Positions 1-11,534 of a stretch of 64,000 nucleotides of DNA are shown here, one piece after another. Source of the DNA: Chitinophagaceae bacterium (GTDB taxonomy: Bacteria; Bacteroidota; Bacteroidia; Chitinophagales; Chitinophagaceae); assembly GCA_947476485.1 (NCBI GenBank), contig CANJQU010000012.1:1-64000 (forward strand). The letters are read 5' to 3'. Numbering within the stretch: the first letter of the stretch is position 1; the number at the start of each line of letters is the position of its first letter. The translations under genes were made by a program, and so were the position numbers. The notes below the pieces were generated by a model. That model worked only from the letters and a program-made list of their open reading frames with translations, ran no database searches and was not told the DNA's origin.

Positions 1-109
1 ACAATAGAATACTTAATAAAAGGGATAGCCATTAAAGGGCGCAAACTATCAGCCAATAGATGAGGTCGCGGGTTGGTTAATGTTTGCGCAGGAATTGTGG
101 TATATGCGT

Positions 110-727
110 CTATTGCGGCACTTCCTCTTTATTCACCTGCACTGTGCCCTTAGGGTTTGTGATCTGGTACCACGAAAAATCGCTGTTGGCTTCCATGCCG
201 TTACCATAAAGCACTTCGGTTGGTGTCGTTATCCGCACAGGTTTCTCAGTGAAAAATTTCTGTGCGCTGGCATTCCATATCAGTTCCTGTGTATTTAGTT
301 TTTCTCCCTTCTTGGTTACTATCTGCACGCTATCCCAGATGATCATGTCACCTTGCGCTTCATAATACCTCGATGAGTCAGCGGTAAGTACATCATCTAT
401 CGTGCCGGTGCTATCGTTGTAGAATTCCACTTTTAGATTGGTATTCATATCTATGTAAGGACGCCTGGCGCCTTCATTCCTTACAAAGTCATGCGCAAAT
501 ACGCGCATGCTTATTTTTCCGTTTTTACTGTAAATAACGGTAACATCAATGGCATGATCTTCCGTCAGGTGGGCCTTCCCGGTCAGGGCTCTTATCTCGT
601 TCGGGTCGTTTTTGCAGGAAAGCGTCAGGAAAAACAAAATACCAGCAATAAATATCCGGGATACGGATCGGCGCGGATATTTTCCCGGAATACTAATCAT
701 ACTTGCGTTTAATGAACCACAGGTCAT
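110..727 (-). CDS. lptC: LPS export ABC transporter periplasmic protein LptC-like lipoprotein
   Basis: 205 aa; hydrophobic N-terminus with lipobox-like LTLSCK; LptC-like beta pattern (ADSSRYYEAQGDMIIWDSVQIVTKKGEKLNTQELIWN...TPTEVLYGNGMEAN); exact start uncertain. Confidence 0.75.
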   Translation of the reverse strand: MTCGSLNASMISIPGKYPRRSVSRIFIAGILFFLTLSCKNDPNEIRALTGKAHLTEDHAIDVTVIYSKNGKISMRVFAHDFVRNEGARRPYIDMNTNLKVEFYNDSTGTIDDVLTADSSRYYEAQGDMIIWDSVQIVTKKGEKLNTQELIWNASAQKFFTEKPVRITTPTEVLYGNGMEANSDFSWYQITNPKGTVQVNKEEVPQ

Positions 728-2012
728 TAAATGACATGCCCAGAGAAAAGCGCACGTATGTCTGCTGTATCAGGTTATTCGTCGTAGTACCCAGCCGGCC
801 TACATCCAGCGATGTGTGTAGGTGCGATAGCGAGCGCCTGATCGGCAGGCTGGCGCCTAGTGTCACACCATATATTGGGAGCTGCGTGTTTTGAAATGTA
901 AGGTAATCTGTACCATAATAAAATCCGGTCCGGTAAGTTACACGGGCAAAATAATTACGGATATTGCCTGCATCGGGTGTCAGCTCGCCGCCAAGGCTCA
1001 CCTTATAAGATCCCTTTGCAATGGCATAATTCCTCCCAACGTCAGGTGTGCTGTTAAACTGGCTCCACTGTGTCGCGGTATAGTCAAGGGCCAGGCCCCA
1101 CTTGTTATTTTTCACCAGCATCACACCTATGCTGTAAGACATTGGCAGTTTCAGCTTGCCTGTCGACTCTCCCGAATTGGCGCTTGTATCATTTACCAGG
1201 GTGTCACCAAAGTTAAACACGCTTACCTGGTATGCATTCAGCCGCTCAGTAAGGCTTTGACCAAGAGTGAACGTGCCTCCCAGGCGTAGTGTCAAACTGG
1301 AATCAAGTTTGTGTTCCCACATCAGCCCGCCTTTCCAGTAGATACCACCGATACGGTTGTAGTTTGCAAAATCAGCGGTATAGGCTCTGTTGGTAACTAC
1401 AGTGTCTATTGATGTTACGCCCGTATTGCTTGTCAACGTGCCAAACATATACCCGGCATTGAACCCTATGCTAAGTTCTTTATAGCGGTATGCGCCCCCA
1501 ATATAAGCATAGTTCAATCCCCCGTCACCTCTGTATGACCTCACTGTTTGTCCAATAGGGGAGTTGGGTGAAAAAATGGTGTCGACCAATGCATAAAAAG
1601 CATGCGAATAAGGCTTGAAACCAAAGCAAAGCCCTGCATTATTATTTACGGGTATGCCAATCGTCAGGTAAGACAGCGTAGCGGTGCCGGTTGTATATGA
1701 AGATCCCTGTGCGGCAACGCTCCGTGTGCTCGCCGTCATGCCTGCTTCAAACGTTGTGCGTTTCAGGAACGAATAAGAAGATGGGTTATCTGTGTTTAAT
1801 TCATAAGGGTTTTCAAATGCCGACGTAGCATTGCCCATGCCCCTTAATACCGTACTATTACCATTTTGAAGCTCCCCTATACCATATTTCGAATATGGGT
1901 TATTTTCACGCTCAGAAAGAGGATCGCTTGTACCTCTTGTTTGGGCAAAAAGACCAGATGACCCTAAAAGAAATAATATCGTTAATACACACTTAGCGTG
2001 GGGATGAAACAT
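693..2012 (-). CDS. Outer membrane beta-barrel protein (FadL/PorV-like)
   Basis: 439 aa, signal peptide, NPYSKYGIGELQ...RGMGNA opening, C-terminal beta-barrel pattern; between coaX and lptC as often seen in Bacteroidota. Confidence 0.65.
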   Translation of the reverse strand: MFHPHAKCVLTILFLLGSSGLFAQTRGTSDPLSERENNPYSKYGIGELQNGNSTVLRGMGNATSAFENPYELNTDNPSSYSFLKRTTFEAGMTASTRSVAAQGSSYTTGTATLSYLTIGIPVNNNAGLCFGFKPYSHAFYALVDTIFSPNSPIGQTVRSYRGDGGLNYAYIGGAYRYKELSIGFNAGYMFGTLTSNTGVTSIDTVVTNRAYTADFANYNRIGGIYWKGGLMWEHKLDSSLTLRLGGTFTLGQSLTERLNAYQVSVFNFGDTLVNDTSANSGESTGKLKLPMSYSIGVMLVKNNKWGLALDYTATQWSQFNSTPDVGRNYAIAKGSYKVSLGGELTPDAGNIRNYFARVTYRTGFYYGTDYLTFQNTQLPIYGVTLGASLPIRRSLSHLHTSLDVGRLGTTTNNLIQQTYVRFSLGMSFNDLWFIKRKYD

Positions 2013-2736
2013 TATAGTTTAAAATTAAATTTAATCCCTTCAACAATAAGTCAGGGTCAGCAAATATCTTACTTTTAATTTTGCTCGCAAAGAAAGGCGC
2101 ATCACCACCCGTTAATATGGCGTTAAAATCAGGATGCTGGAAGGAGTATTCATTGATCATCCCATCTATTTCAAATGCTATGCCATAGGCCGCTCCGCTG
2201 CGCATGCAGGTTGGCGTATCATAGCCCAGTAAGATAAGCTCGCCATCCATCGTCACTTCCGGTAGCTTACTTGTAAAACTGTGCATAGCCTGCAGCCTCA
2301 TATTCAGCCCTGGTGAGATAGCCCCGCCTCTGAACATCTTGTTCTTTTGTACAAAATTATAAGTCACACAGGTACCTGTGCTGATGACAAGGTTGTTTTT
2401 ATCAGGATATAACAAGTGTGCTGCAACTACCAGCGCTATGCGGTCTGCGCCAAGCGTATCACCGGACAGGTAGCCGTTGTGAATTGGCAGCCGTGTATTA
2501 CTATCCAGCGTAATTACGTTTTTGATATTGGAGCGGACAAGGTGCTCCAGCTCATCATTATGCTTTACTACAGAGCAGATGATCGCTTTTACCGGTGGGT
2601 AAAGGCTTATGATCGAAGTTATTTTTTCAATTGCCTCGTCAGGCGAAAAAGCATATTGCTTTTGCAGAGTGTCATCATTGAAGATTGCAGCTTTAACGCT
2701 GGTGTTGCCCCAGTCGATGCAAAGATTTACGGACAT
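1993..2736 (-). CDS. coaX: Type III pantothenate kinase
   Basis: N-terminal MSVNLCIDWGNTSVKAAIF, GADRIALVVAA, ISTGTCVTYNFV and GGAISPGLNMRLQAM motifs. Confidence 0.93.
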   Translation of the reverse strand: MSVNLCIDWGNTSVKAAIFNDDTLQKQYAFSPDEAIEKITSIISLYPPVKAIICSVVKHNDELEHLVRSNIKNVITLDSNTRLPIHNGYLSGDTLGADRIALVVAAHLLYPDKNNLVISTGTCVTYNFVQKNKMFRGGAISPGLNMRLQAMHSFTSKLPEVTMDGELILLGYDTPTCMRSGAAYGIAFEIDGMINEYSFQHPDFNAILTGGDAPFFASKIKSKIFADPDLLLKGLNLILNYNVSSPR

Positions 2737-2980
2737 TAGCGGTGTTTTTTTTTGTTAAGGAGTAGCAAATTAATAAAAATTCATTCTTTTCAGACAAGTA
2801 TTTTTTGGAAGAGGAATAAATTAATAATCGGTCACTGATATTCTGCAAACATCGAAAGGAAATACTCGATTCTTTGCTCGGCATCTCAGCGTCACGTTCA
2901 GGCAACTCTTTTTATTTATTTTGGAATTTCTCGTTGTTTTATTTTTTTTATTAACTTGTATTCATCTAATAGTGAACGGC

Positions 2981-3313
2981 ATGGTAAAAATTGAAGAAGC
3001 TTCCCTCAGTGATCAAGTGCTTGCACTGCTTAGAGAAGGGGTGGGCAGAGAGCAAATACAGGCAGATCTCGTGCAAAAGGGCCATGACAGCAAGTTCGTT
3101 GAAGCCGTGGTGAGCGAAGCGATCAAACTTCGTAACTCCAAAGCAATGGCCCAGGGCCTTACACTCATACTTGTCGGCGCATTTATCTGTCTTATGAGTT
3201 TTGTCCTTTCAATAACGGCGTCCGCAACGAATCTTAATTTTCCATTGGTGCTTTACGGTCTAACGAGTGTGGGCATCATTGTCGTCTTTGCCGGCTTTGT
3301 GAAGGTTTTTTAG
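2981..3313 (+). CDS. Hypothetical small two-TM membrane protein
   Basis: ORF 2921..3313; ATG at 2981 (MVKIEEASLSDQVLALLREGVG...) is the more likely start; C-terminal hydrophobic hairpin. Confidence 0.55.
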   Translation: MVKIEEASLSDQVLALLREGVGREQIQADLVQKGHDSKFVEAVVSEAIKLRNSKAMAQGLTLILVGAFICLMSFVLSITASATNLNFPLVLYGLTSVGIIVVFAGFVKVF

Positions 3314-3608
3314 CCGCATATGCTACCTTTTTGAAGCTATTGAGAAAGGGCTCTTTCCTCATTTCTTCAAATCCGAAGGAAAGTAAATGAAAGACGTTGT
3401 AAAAACATTGAGTGAGATACTGGTTGGTTATCCTCACAATTCAATGTATTCTTTGCGCCACTGTTGGGAATAACTCCTTACTATATTGCACAACTGAATC
3501 TGTAAAGGACTGATGATGTCGAATCCCCGTTATTAAAAACAAATTCATCGCTTCATACAGCAACAAAGGTCATGGCATTGTTTTTTCATTAAGTTCGGAA
3601 AACTCGTT

Positions 3609-4133
3609 ATGCTGACACAGAAAATTGGGACGTTGAAAGGATGGCAGATAGCGCTTATTGCGGCTGGTGCCTCAGCGCTGGGTGGCTTGTCGGCCCTAAT
3701 GCCATCAAAAGAACGAAAAGAGCTCTATACCGATAAATTAGAACAGGCTCCGTGGGCGCCACCTTCTTGGCTCTACGCTCCGGCCTGGACTATCAATAAC
3801 TTTTTTCTGATACGCGCAATGCAGCGGATATTGCAGAAAAACATACCTGAAAAAAGAAAACTGCTGTTGTTGCAGGCCGGCATATGGGCCATCTTTTTTT
3901 CTTTCAATTACATCTATTTCAAAAAGAAAAGCCCTTTGCTGGCTGTTATCTGGACAATGTCTGATAATGTGCTGGCGATTGCAAGTATGCTAATCAGTGC
4001 ACGTGCCGACAAAAAATTAGCGCTCAACTATCTGCCGCTTGTTGTCTGGACCGCATATGCAAGTACCCTTGCCGATTACCAGGCGTTGAAAAATCCTGAT
4101 CCCGTATTTAATACGGAAGCATTAGGTAAGTAG
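3609..4133 (+). CDS. TspO/MBR family protein
   Basis: APWAPPSWLYAPAWTINN matches the TspO W-x-P-P...F/AP-WT signature; multiple TM segments. Confidence 0.82.
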   Translation: MLTQKIGTLKGWQIALIAAGASALGGLSALMPSKERKELYTDKLEQAPWAPPSWLYAPAWTINNFFLIRAMQRILQKNIPEKRKLLLLQAGIWAIFFSFNYIYFKKKSPLLAVIWTMSDNVLAIASMLISARADKKLALNYLPLVVWTAYASTLADYQALKNPDPVFNTEALGK

Positions 4134-4151
4134 ATGCGGCATCTCCGATCC

Positions 4152-5441
4152 CTAGTTTTTCAGAAACGATCTGCGGTAAATTACGCGACCGGCATCCGAT
4201 ATTGAGATAAGATACACCCCTGAACCAAGTTCGGAAATATCCAGCTTCTGATTGTCCGTATTGTTCGTCTTGTAGCGACCCACCGTCTGACCAAGCATAT
4301 TCAGTATTTGAACATCGCATTGACTTGAGATCAATACATCGCTGTGAACGTTCAGTAAATTATGTGCAGGGTTAGGTGAGATAACGATATTACCGGCCCC
4401 AGGTTGAATTTGCGCGGCACTAGTGACACCTATCGGTATTATGAACTGAGTAGTATCGCTTTTTCCGCAGTTTATAGCTACTAATGTTACTGTATAGACC
4501 CCGTTGCTGGCGTATATATTCACAGGGCTTGCAAGCGTAGATGTGTTTCCATCGCCAAAGCTCCACGTATACTCGGTTGCGCCGGCAGAGGTATTTGTAA
4601 AGGCAACCTGCGTGCCAGTAACGGTATATGTTGCCTGGGCTGTAGCATCATATTCCCCGATGTGCCACTTGCTAAGGCTGTCGTAGACAACAAGCTTAGC
4701 CGCCAGCCGTATATGTGCCGCATCAGAATCTGACAAGGAGAAGTGGTAAGTGATCCTTGTCGGATCGCGTTTGAAGATCGTCGTATAAAAAGTACAGGCT
4801 GCGGCATACGTACCGGCTTCCGACGGATGGCTTTCGTCTGACTGGTACAACTGTATCGTCGGGTAGTGATCTCTGATATAGTGCCACACGGCGCCCGCCG
4901 GTGATACCAGTGCATTGTTACTGTCAGCCATCATCATATACCGCAGGTACAGCATGCTGTCCATCCCGTTATAAGTACAAACTGGCGGCCAGAACGCGCA
5001 GTTCGATGCATCACCAGACGCTCTGCCCCAGGTCATATAAAAAATAGACCTTCCGCAACTGTTGTCATGGTGAACAATGCTGTCCAGTATCTTGGCATAG
5101 GGAAACACTTCAGTATCCACCTGCTCTATCGGGAATGAAGGCAATTGGCTCTGCTCCTGTAGAACCACATAGTCCCAGTTTCCGACCGCTATTTTACCTA
5201 AGGATGTGACGTCCTGTGATTGCTGCTGTAGCGTATAGCCTCCAATCGCATTTACATCATACACCAATGTGTCACCCACAGAAGCAGCGGCATTGGCTGT
5301 TATCAGGGGCAGGTTGTTCACGTAGGTGTAACTATTTCCGAGGAATAACACTTTATACCTATGATCATTGACGGGTTGGGCTGTAGCAGAAATGCCAAGT
5401 GCGACGATAAAAAGATAAACGCAGGATAAAAATTTTTTCAT
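4152..5441 (-). CDS. SGNH-type esterase-like secreted protein with PKD domain and T9SS C-terminal sorting domain
   Basis: Signal peptide; VLFLGNSYTYVNNLP (block I SGNH-like); PKD motif YTWSFGDGNTSTLASPVNIYASNGVYTVTL; C-terminal ISPNPAHNLLNV...GVYLISI. Confidence 0.8.
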   Translation of the reverse strand: MKKFLSCVYLFIVALGISATAQPVNDHRYKVLFLGNSYTYVNNLPLITANAAASVGDTLVYDVNAIGGYTLQQQSQDVTSLGKIAVGNWDYVVLQEQSQLPSFPIEQVDTEVFPYAKILDSIVHHDNSCGRSIFYMTWGRASGDASNCAFWPPVCTYNGMDSMLYLRYMMMADSNNALVSPAGAVWHYIRDHYPTIQLYQSDESHPSEAGTYAAACTFYTTIFKRDPTRITYHFSLSDSDAAHIRLAAKLVVYDSLSKWHIGEYDATAQATYTVTGTQVAFTNTSAGATEYTWSFGDGNTSTLASPVNIYASNGVYTVTLVAINCGKSDTTQFIIPIGVTSAAQIQPGAGNIVISPNPAHNLLNVHSDVLISSQCDVQILNMLGQTVGRYKTNNTDNQKLDISELGSGVYLISISDAGRVIYRRSFLKN

Positions 5442-5671
5442 TGTAATGCTGTTGACTGAATTGATTTAAATAGAAACAAGATTGCAAAGGTAAGATAAGA
5501 CATTGAAAGCTATTTATTTGGTTGGGTAGCTGGCAAAAACGGTGCGGATTCTAATCCCACTTTTATGAATGTTTGCTGCTAATATTTATCCGGTTTTTTA
5601 AAGCAGGAAACATTCGTTTGCTCACATGTCACAGCAGTGTTGGAGCAGATGATCAATTCTTACGGCACAAA

Positions 5672-5698
5672 AAAATGCCGGGCAAACCCCGGCATTTT
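5672..5698 (-). terminator. Rho-independent terminator after atpC
   Basis: AAAATGCCGGG-CAAAC-CCCGGCATTTT. Confidence 0.85.
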
Positions 5699-5723
5699 AC
5701 ATTATTTCTTAGATGAAGAAAGC

Positions 5724-5978
5724 TTAATCTAGCGCAGTTGCGTCCTCTATCAGCACACTGGCCTTGTTGTTCAGCATTTCAATAAACCCGCCAGAGATCT
5801 CATAGGTCTCGGTATGCGTCTTGTCCTTGAGCACCTTCATCTTGCCCTTACCCAATGATGCGATCATTGGCGCATGCTTATCCAGTATCTCAAAAGCACC
5901 CTCAGTACCAGGCAACAAAATGCCATATACCTCTCCGCTAAAAACCTTATGCTCCGGTGTTAATATTTCTAATTGCAT
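5724..5978 (-). CDS. atpC: F1 ATP synthase epsilon subunit
   Basis: MQLEILTPEHKVFSGEVYGILLPGTEGAFEILDKHAPMIASL; ATG at 5978 preferred over the upstream TTG (5987), which lies beside a repeat. Confidence 0.93.
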   Translation of the reverse strand: MQLEILTPEHKVFSGEVYGILLPGTEGAFEILDKHAPMIASLGKGKMKVLKDKTHTETYEISGGFIEMLNNKASVLIEDATALD

Positions 5979-6107
5979 AAACCCCAAACCCCTAAAGGGG
6001 CTTTACCCTTGGCACGTATATGTTTTCGTGCTTCAGTTTGTTAATCAATATTGTTACACCACGCCGCTCACTAAACGAAGGAAGTCCCCCTTTAGGGGCG
6101 GAGGGGT

Positions 6108-7667
<1,560 letters not shown>

Positions 7668-7679
7668 TTAAATTTTGCG

Positions 7680-7709
7680 CAAAGGTAAGGGCTGGCAGTT
7701 GAAATTCAA
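7680..7709 (-). promoter_or_regulatory. Bacteroidota sigma-A-type promoter of atpD-atpC
   Basis: Minus strand TTG - 19 nt - TACCTTTG. Confidence 0.7.
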
Positions 7710-7801
7710 AAGCAATATTTTAGTAAATATAGATACCTGTGGAAAAATAAATGAAAAGCCCTGCATAATACGTGGCTTTTATTCATATTTCGCAATTTTA
7801 A

Positions 7802-9187
7802 CTATTTTGCCCACTTCAATACTGCAGATGTTGTTGAATTGCCCAGCCTGATTATATATAGGCCTTCAGGCAGATAAAGGTCATTAATTTGCTTACTGGA
7901 ACTTCCGGCAATCCATTGTTCTTTCCTGATAAGTTTTCCGGTTGCGTCAAACACAGTTACAGTCAGGTCTTGTGCAGCGGGTGCCGATGCAGTGATATTC
8001 AAAGTGTTTTTTGAAAGCTGCGTCAGCCAATATTCAGTTGCCGTAAAATTGGCCATAGGGATATGTGTCGTACCCACCACAATGATCGTATCATATCCTC
8101 TGCATCCCGCCGAGTCTACGATAATAGCATATGTTCCGGGAGTCGTTACGGTATAAACACTGTCATTCGCGCCCCCTATTAATGTCGTGTCCGTATACCA
8201 TTGATATCCGGTATAAGCGCCGGAGACGGAAAGAGTCGATCCGGATTGCACGATCACGGGAGTCGGAATAGGGTGTACGCCAATTGGAGCTGTTAACGAA
8301 TTACTTCCCCCGCTGTTATATGCCGTCAATGTAACAGAATATGCTCCAGCGGCCGGAAAGCATATAGTTGTAACATCGCCCGTTGGGCTGCCTATTGTCG
8401 CTCCTGCGGGCGTAGTAGTCCAGCGTACACTGTCTATAGTTCCGCTGCTGGTATTATAAAAAGTGATGCAACTGTCCTGGCAAGCCATTGTATCTGTGGC
8501 TGAGTAGGAAGCTGTTGGCGGTGGAATCGATGTTGTCGATGCGGTTAGTCTTATTTGATCTACTGCAAAGGCAGGGTCACTGCCGGATAGGGTATGTTTG
8601 AAACGAAACGCAAACTGGAGAAATGGTTTGTTGTCAAAAGAGTCAAGATGCACTGAGTCTATTGCCCATGTCGATGAACCCGCAAATGTAGTTCCGGTTA
8701 TCTCCACCCATGGGCGTGATGTACTTGTCCGGTAATAGACCGACCCTACAGCCGATGGGCTGCTGCCCTCGCAAAGCCACCAGAAAGAAAAGTATACTCC
8801 TGCATACCCAACCGTGCTCACAGAATTATTCATAGAAGCAAAATAGCTTGTCGAAGTAATGCTGGAAGCGTTGAAGTTTGTATTGAAAATACCGTTTGAC
8901 TGCGCTGCCGCACTGCACATATGAAGGTAGTAGCTTTCGGGGCTACCTGTAATTTCAGCAGGCTGGTCGCTGGTATTGGGGATGGTAACTACCCCGAAAC
9001 TTCCTCCGGCATATGCGTTGTTTATCAGCCACGCGTTTGGTGTTCCTGTGGTCGCACCACCAAGGTCCGTATCATTCAGGCTCCACCCGGTTCCGGCACT
9101 GCTGATGGTGTCAAGATAGATGGTGATTTGTGCGTGTGTTGCACTGATGCAAACAAAAAATAAGCAAAAGGTAACTAGTCTTTTCAT
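7802..9187 (-). CDS. Secreted PKD-domain protein with T9SS type A sorting domain
   Basis: Signal peptide MKRLVTFCLFFVCISATHAQ; PKD-like repeats; C-terminal TVTVFDATGKLI...LPEGLYIIRLGN. Confidence 0.75.
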   Translation of the reverse strand: MKRLVTFCLFFVCISATHAQITIYLDTISSAGTGWSLNDTDLGGATTGTPNAWLINNAYAGGSFGVVTIPNTSDQPAEITGSPESYYLHMCSAAAQSNGIFNTNFNASSITSTSYFASMNNSVSTVGYAGVYFSFWWLCEGSSPSAVGSVYYRTSTSRPWVEITGTTFAGSSTWAIDSVHLDSFDNKPFLQFAFRFKHTLSGSDPAFAVDQIRLTASTTSIPPPTASYSATDTMACQDSCITFYNTSSGTIDSVRWTTTPAGATIGSPTGDVTTICFPAAGAYSVTLTAYNSGGSNSLTAPIGVHPIPTPVIVQSGSTLSVSGAYTGYQWYTDTTLIGGANDSVYTVTTPGTYAIIVDSAGCRGYDTIIVVGTTHIPMANFTATEYWLTQLSKNTLNITASAPAAQDLTVTVFDATGKLIRKEQWIAGSSSKQINDLYLPEGLYIIRLGNSTTSAVLKWAK

Positions 9188-9256
9188 TGAAGTGTTTTTT
9201 ATAAAAATACAATTATTCACATATCGGTAGGGACATTTTTTGCAGACTTGTTACAA

Positions 9257-9283
9257 AGAAGCCCGGCAGACGACCGGGCTTCT
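9257..9283 (-). terminator. Terminator stem-loop after T9SS gene 9305..10747
   Basis: AGAAGCCCGG-CAGACGA-CCGGGCTTCT. Confidence 0.75.
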
Positions 9284-9304
9284 GGTTCTAAAAAAAGTAA
9301 CCTA

Positions 9305-10747
9305 TTACTGTTTCAACAACTTAAATACTGCAGATGTATAAGTATTGCTGATCTTAATGACAAACAGGCCCGGTGAAAGTGAAAGCCCGCTGATCTGTTT
9401 TGAAAAAGTGCCGGAGTTCCAGGTCTCGTCTATAATTTTTCTGCCGGTGGCATCATAAATGGTTACGCTCAACGGATCACCAACCGGTTGCGCCGCGTTA
9501 AGTATCACCGTGCTGCCATTAGGCTGGGATATCCAGAAATTTTCAGAGGTAGTATAAATGTTCCCAATGCCTGTTGTATTGATCACTGTAGAAAATCCGG
9601 GACATCCCGCAGAATCAACCAACACACTGTAAACGCCTGATACCGTATAAGTAAAAGTACTGTTTGTTGCGCCGCTGAGCGCGGTAGTACCATTATACCA
9701 TTGGTAGCCGCTATATAGGCCGGGCACAGAAAGCACATGAAGTGTTTTTGTAACCGTTGGGTGTGGTGTTGGCGTAACATTTATAACTGCCGATGAGGTT
9801 GTTGATCCGCCACTGCCATATGCGGTCAAGGTTACAGAATAAGTGCCTGCTAAAGGAAAGCAGATATTTGAAGATGTTGTGCTTGTCGGCGTTCCGATCG
9901 TTGCTCCTGCAGGACTAACTGTCCACCTCACACTGTCCACAATGCCGGTAGTAGTGCTGGTAAATAAGATGCAGCTATCCTGGCAGGACGAAGTGGCTGT
10001 ATTGGTAAAGGATGCCACGGGTGGCGGCGGGGGAGCCGCGGCAGTACTTAACGAAACGCTGTCAATTGCAAAGGAAGGGTCGGTGCCTGCGCCATCATTA
10101 TCATTTATCCACCGGAACCCGATCTTTACATTTGGGTTATTGTCTGCGCTCGCGGGCAGCGTGATGTTCTGCACAGCCCAAGAGCCCTGGCCACCACCGC
10201 AGGTTGTTGTTTTTGCTGTATTGGTAAGCAGGGTCCAGGTAGTGCCGTCATAATATTCTACCCATCCGTCGTCAACGGCTCCCTGGCCGTTTTCAATGTA
10301 GTAAAACCGGAGGTTGATTGTAGACTTACCGGAACAGTTGATCGTTGGCGACTCTGCTCTCCGGTCGGTAGTGGTGTTGTAAAAACCCAGTCCACCGTCG
10401 CCGGCATCATAGCTTGCTCCATTGTCGGCGCCCGCGATTGAGCCGGTTCCTGAGCCCAGGTGCAATGTCGCACCTAATTCTCCACTGCCCGCACCACATA
10501 CGCTGCCGCACCCTCCGGCAATATGGCCTGCCTCAGCACACGTAACAAACCAGAAGTTTGGAGCATCGCCCTCTGTAGTGGTTATGCTCGTCGACATGGT
10601 CCATGCCCCATTAAGGCCGGTAAAACTGGGTACTTCCATTCCGGAAGTACTGCCGCTTTCAAAATTTTCTGTCCAGAATACCTGGGCATTGCTGTTTATT
10701 GCACCAAGCAATAAGAAGATTGGTAAAAAGGAAAAGAGTTTTTTCAT
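9305..10747 (-). CDS. Secreted PKD-domain protein with T9SS type A sorting domain (paralog of preceding gene)
   Basis: Signal peptide MKKLFSFLPIFLLLGAINSNAQ; shares VRWT(V/T)xPAGATIGxPT and (Y)SGYQWY segments with ORF 7802..9187; C-terminal SVTIYDATGRKI...LSPGLFVIKISN. Confidence 0.75.
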   Translation of the reverse strand: MKKLFSFLPIFLLLGAINSNAQVFWTENFESGSTSGMEVPSFTGLNGAWTMSTSITTTEGDAPNFWFVTCAEAGHIAGGCGSVCGAGSGELGATLHLGSGTGSIAGADNGASYDAGDGGLGFYNTTTDRRAESPTINCSGKSTINLRFYYIENGQGAVDDGWVEYYDGTTWTLLTNTAKTTTCGGGQGSWAVQNITLPASADNNPNVKIGFRWINDNDGAGTDPSFAIDSVSLSTAAAPPPPPVASFTNTATSSCQDSCILFTSTTTGIVDSVRWTVSPAGATIGTPTSTTSSNICFPLAGTYSVTLTAYGSGGSTTSSAVINVTPTPHPTVTKTLHVLSVPGLYSGYQWYNGTTALSGATNSTFTYTVSGVYSVLVDSAGCPGFSTVINTTGIGNIYTTSENFWISQPNGSTVILNAAQPVGDPLSVTIYDATGRKIIDETWNSGTFSKQISGLSLSPGLFVIKISNTYTSAVFKLLKQ

Positions 10748-11047
10748 AAAAGCATTTTTTTTAAAAGTACTATTTTTTTGACAAAACATATGCTTTAATC
10801 CTATTGAATGCCAGGGTCAATAATAAACGCTTGCGCTTAGCAGGTTTTATACCAGATGTCCGTGTTGACAACTCTGTGGTTTTGCAATCTTGTTGGTTTT
10901 CTCACCCTTTTTTCACCCATTATTTGCTGTTAGCAAAATGCAAATCACGCTTTTTGCGGTAAGGTGTACCCCGTAACCTAAAATACATTTGGTGCGTCTT
11001 AAACAAGCAGTGTTTATTTTATTCACCAGCACTAAAACAGCAATTTT

Positions 11048-11419
11048 ATGAAACGTATCTTGATCATTTGCTCCATGCTTGCATGCACTTGCGCCGCACA
11101 AGCACAAACAACAGCTATGAGTCAAAACTCATGGGAGGGAAGTGATAACATCTATCGTCGTATACCTGTCGCAGCTCCAAATGACTTCGCCGATATGGAA
11201 ATGTCATTTAGCAACGGCAAAGCCTCGTTTTCTGGTTTTCCGGAATCCAGGAAAGCTGTATGGGCTGTAGTTACGAATGGCGAAGGTGATTTTATCAAAC
11301 AGATGAGAATAACGCCTGAACAAAATGTCATGGATCTGCATAAGCTTCATCGTGGACTCTACTTCGTCACCATTGTCTACCGCACCAAAAGCAAAAAGGC
11401 TTTTACTCTGAATCTTTAA
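11048..11419 (+). CDS. Short secreted protein resembling an isolated T9SS C-terminal-type domain
   Basis: Signal peptide MKRILIICSMLACTCAAQAQ; ends HKLHRGLYFVTIVYRTKSKKAFTLNL, similar to T9SS sorting-domain ends. Confidence 0.5.
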   Translation: MKRILIICSMLACTCAAQAQTTAMSQNSWEGSDNIYRRIPVAAPNDFADMEMSFSNGKASFSGFPESRKAVWAVVTNGEGDFIKQMRITPEQNVMDLHKLHRGLYFVTIVYRTKSKKAFTLNL

Positions 11420-11534
11420 CTCTTCGAAAAGTCCTGGGCGGCAAAACTCACTGCTGAATGAGTTTGCAACTCCGTCTGCTTCACTGCGCTCCAGCCTGTC
11501 GGAAGCATAGTTGAAGGGAGAGGGTGGGGAGGCT

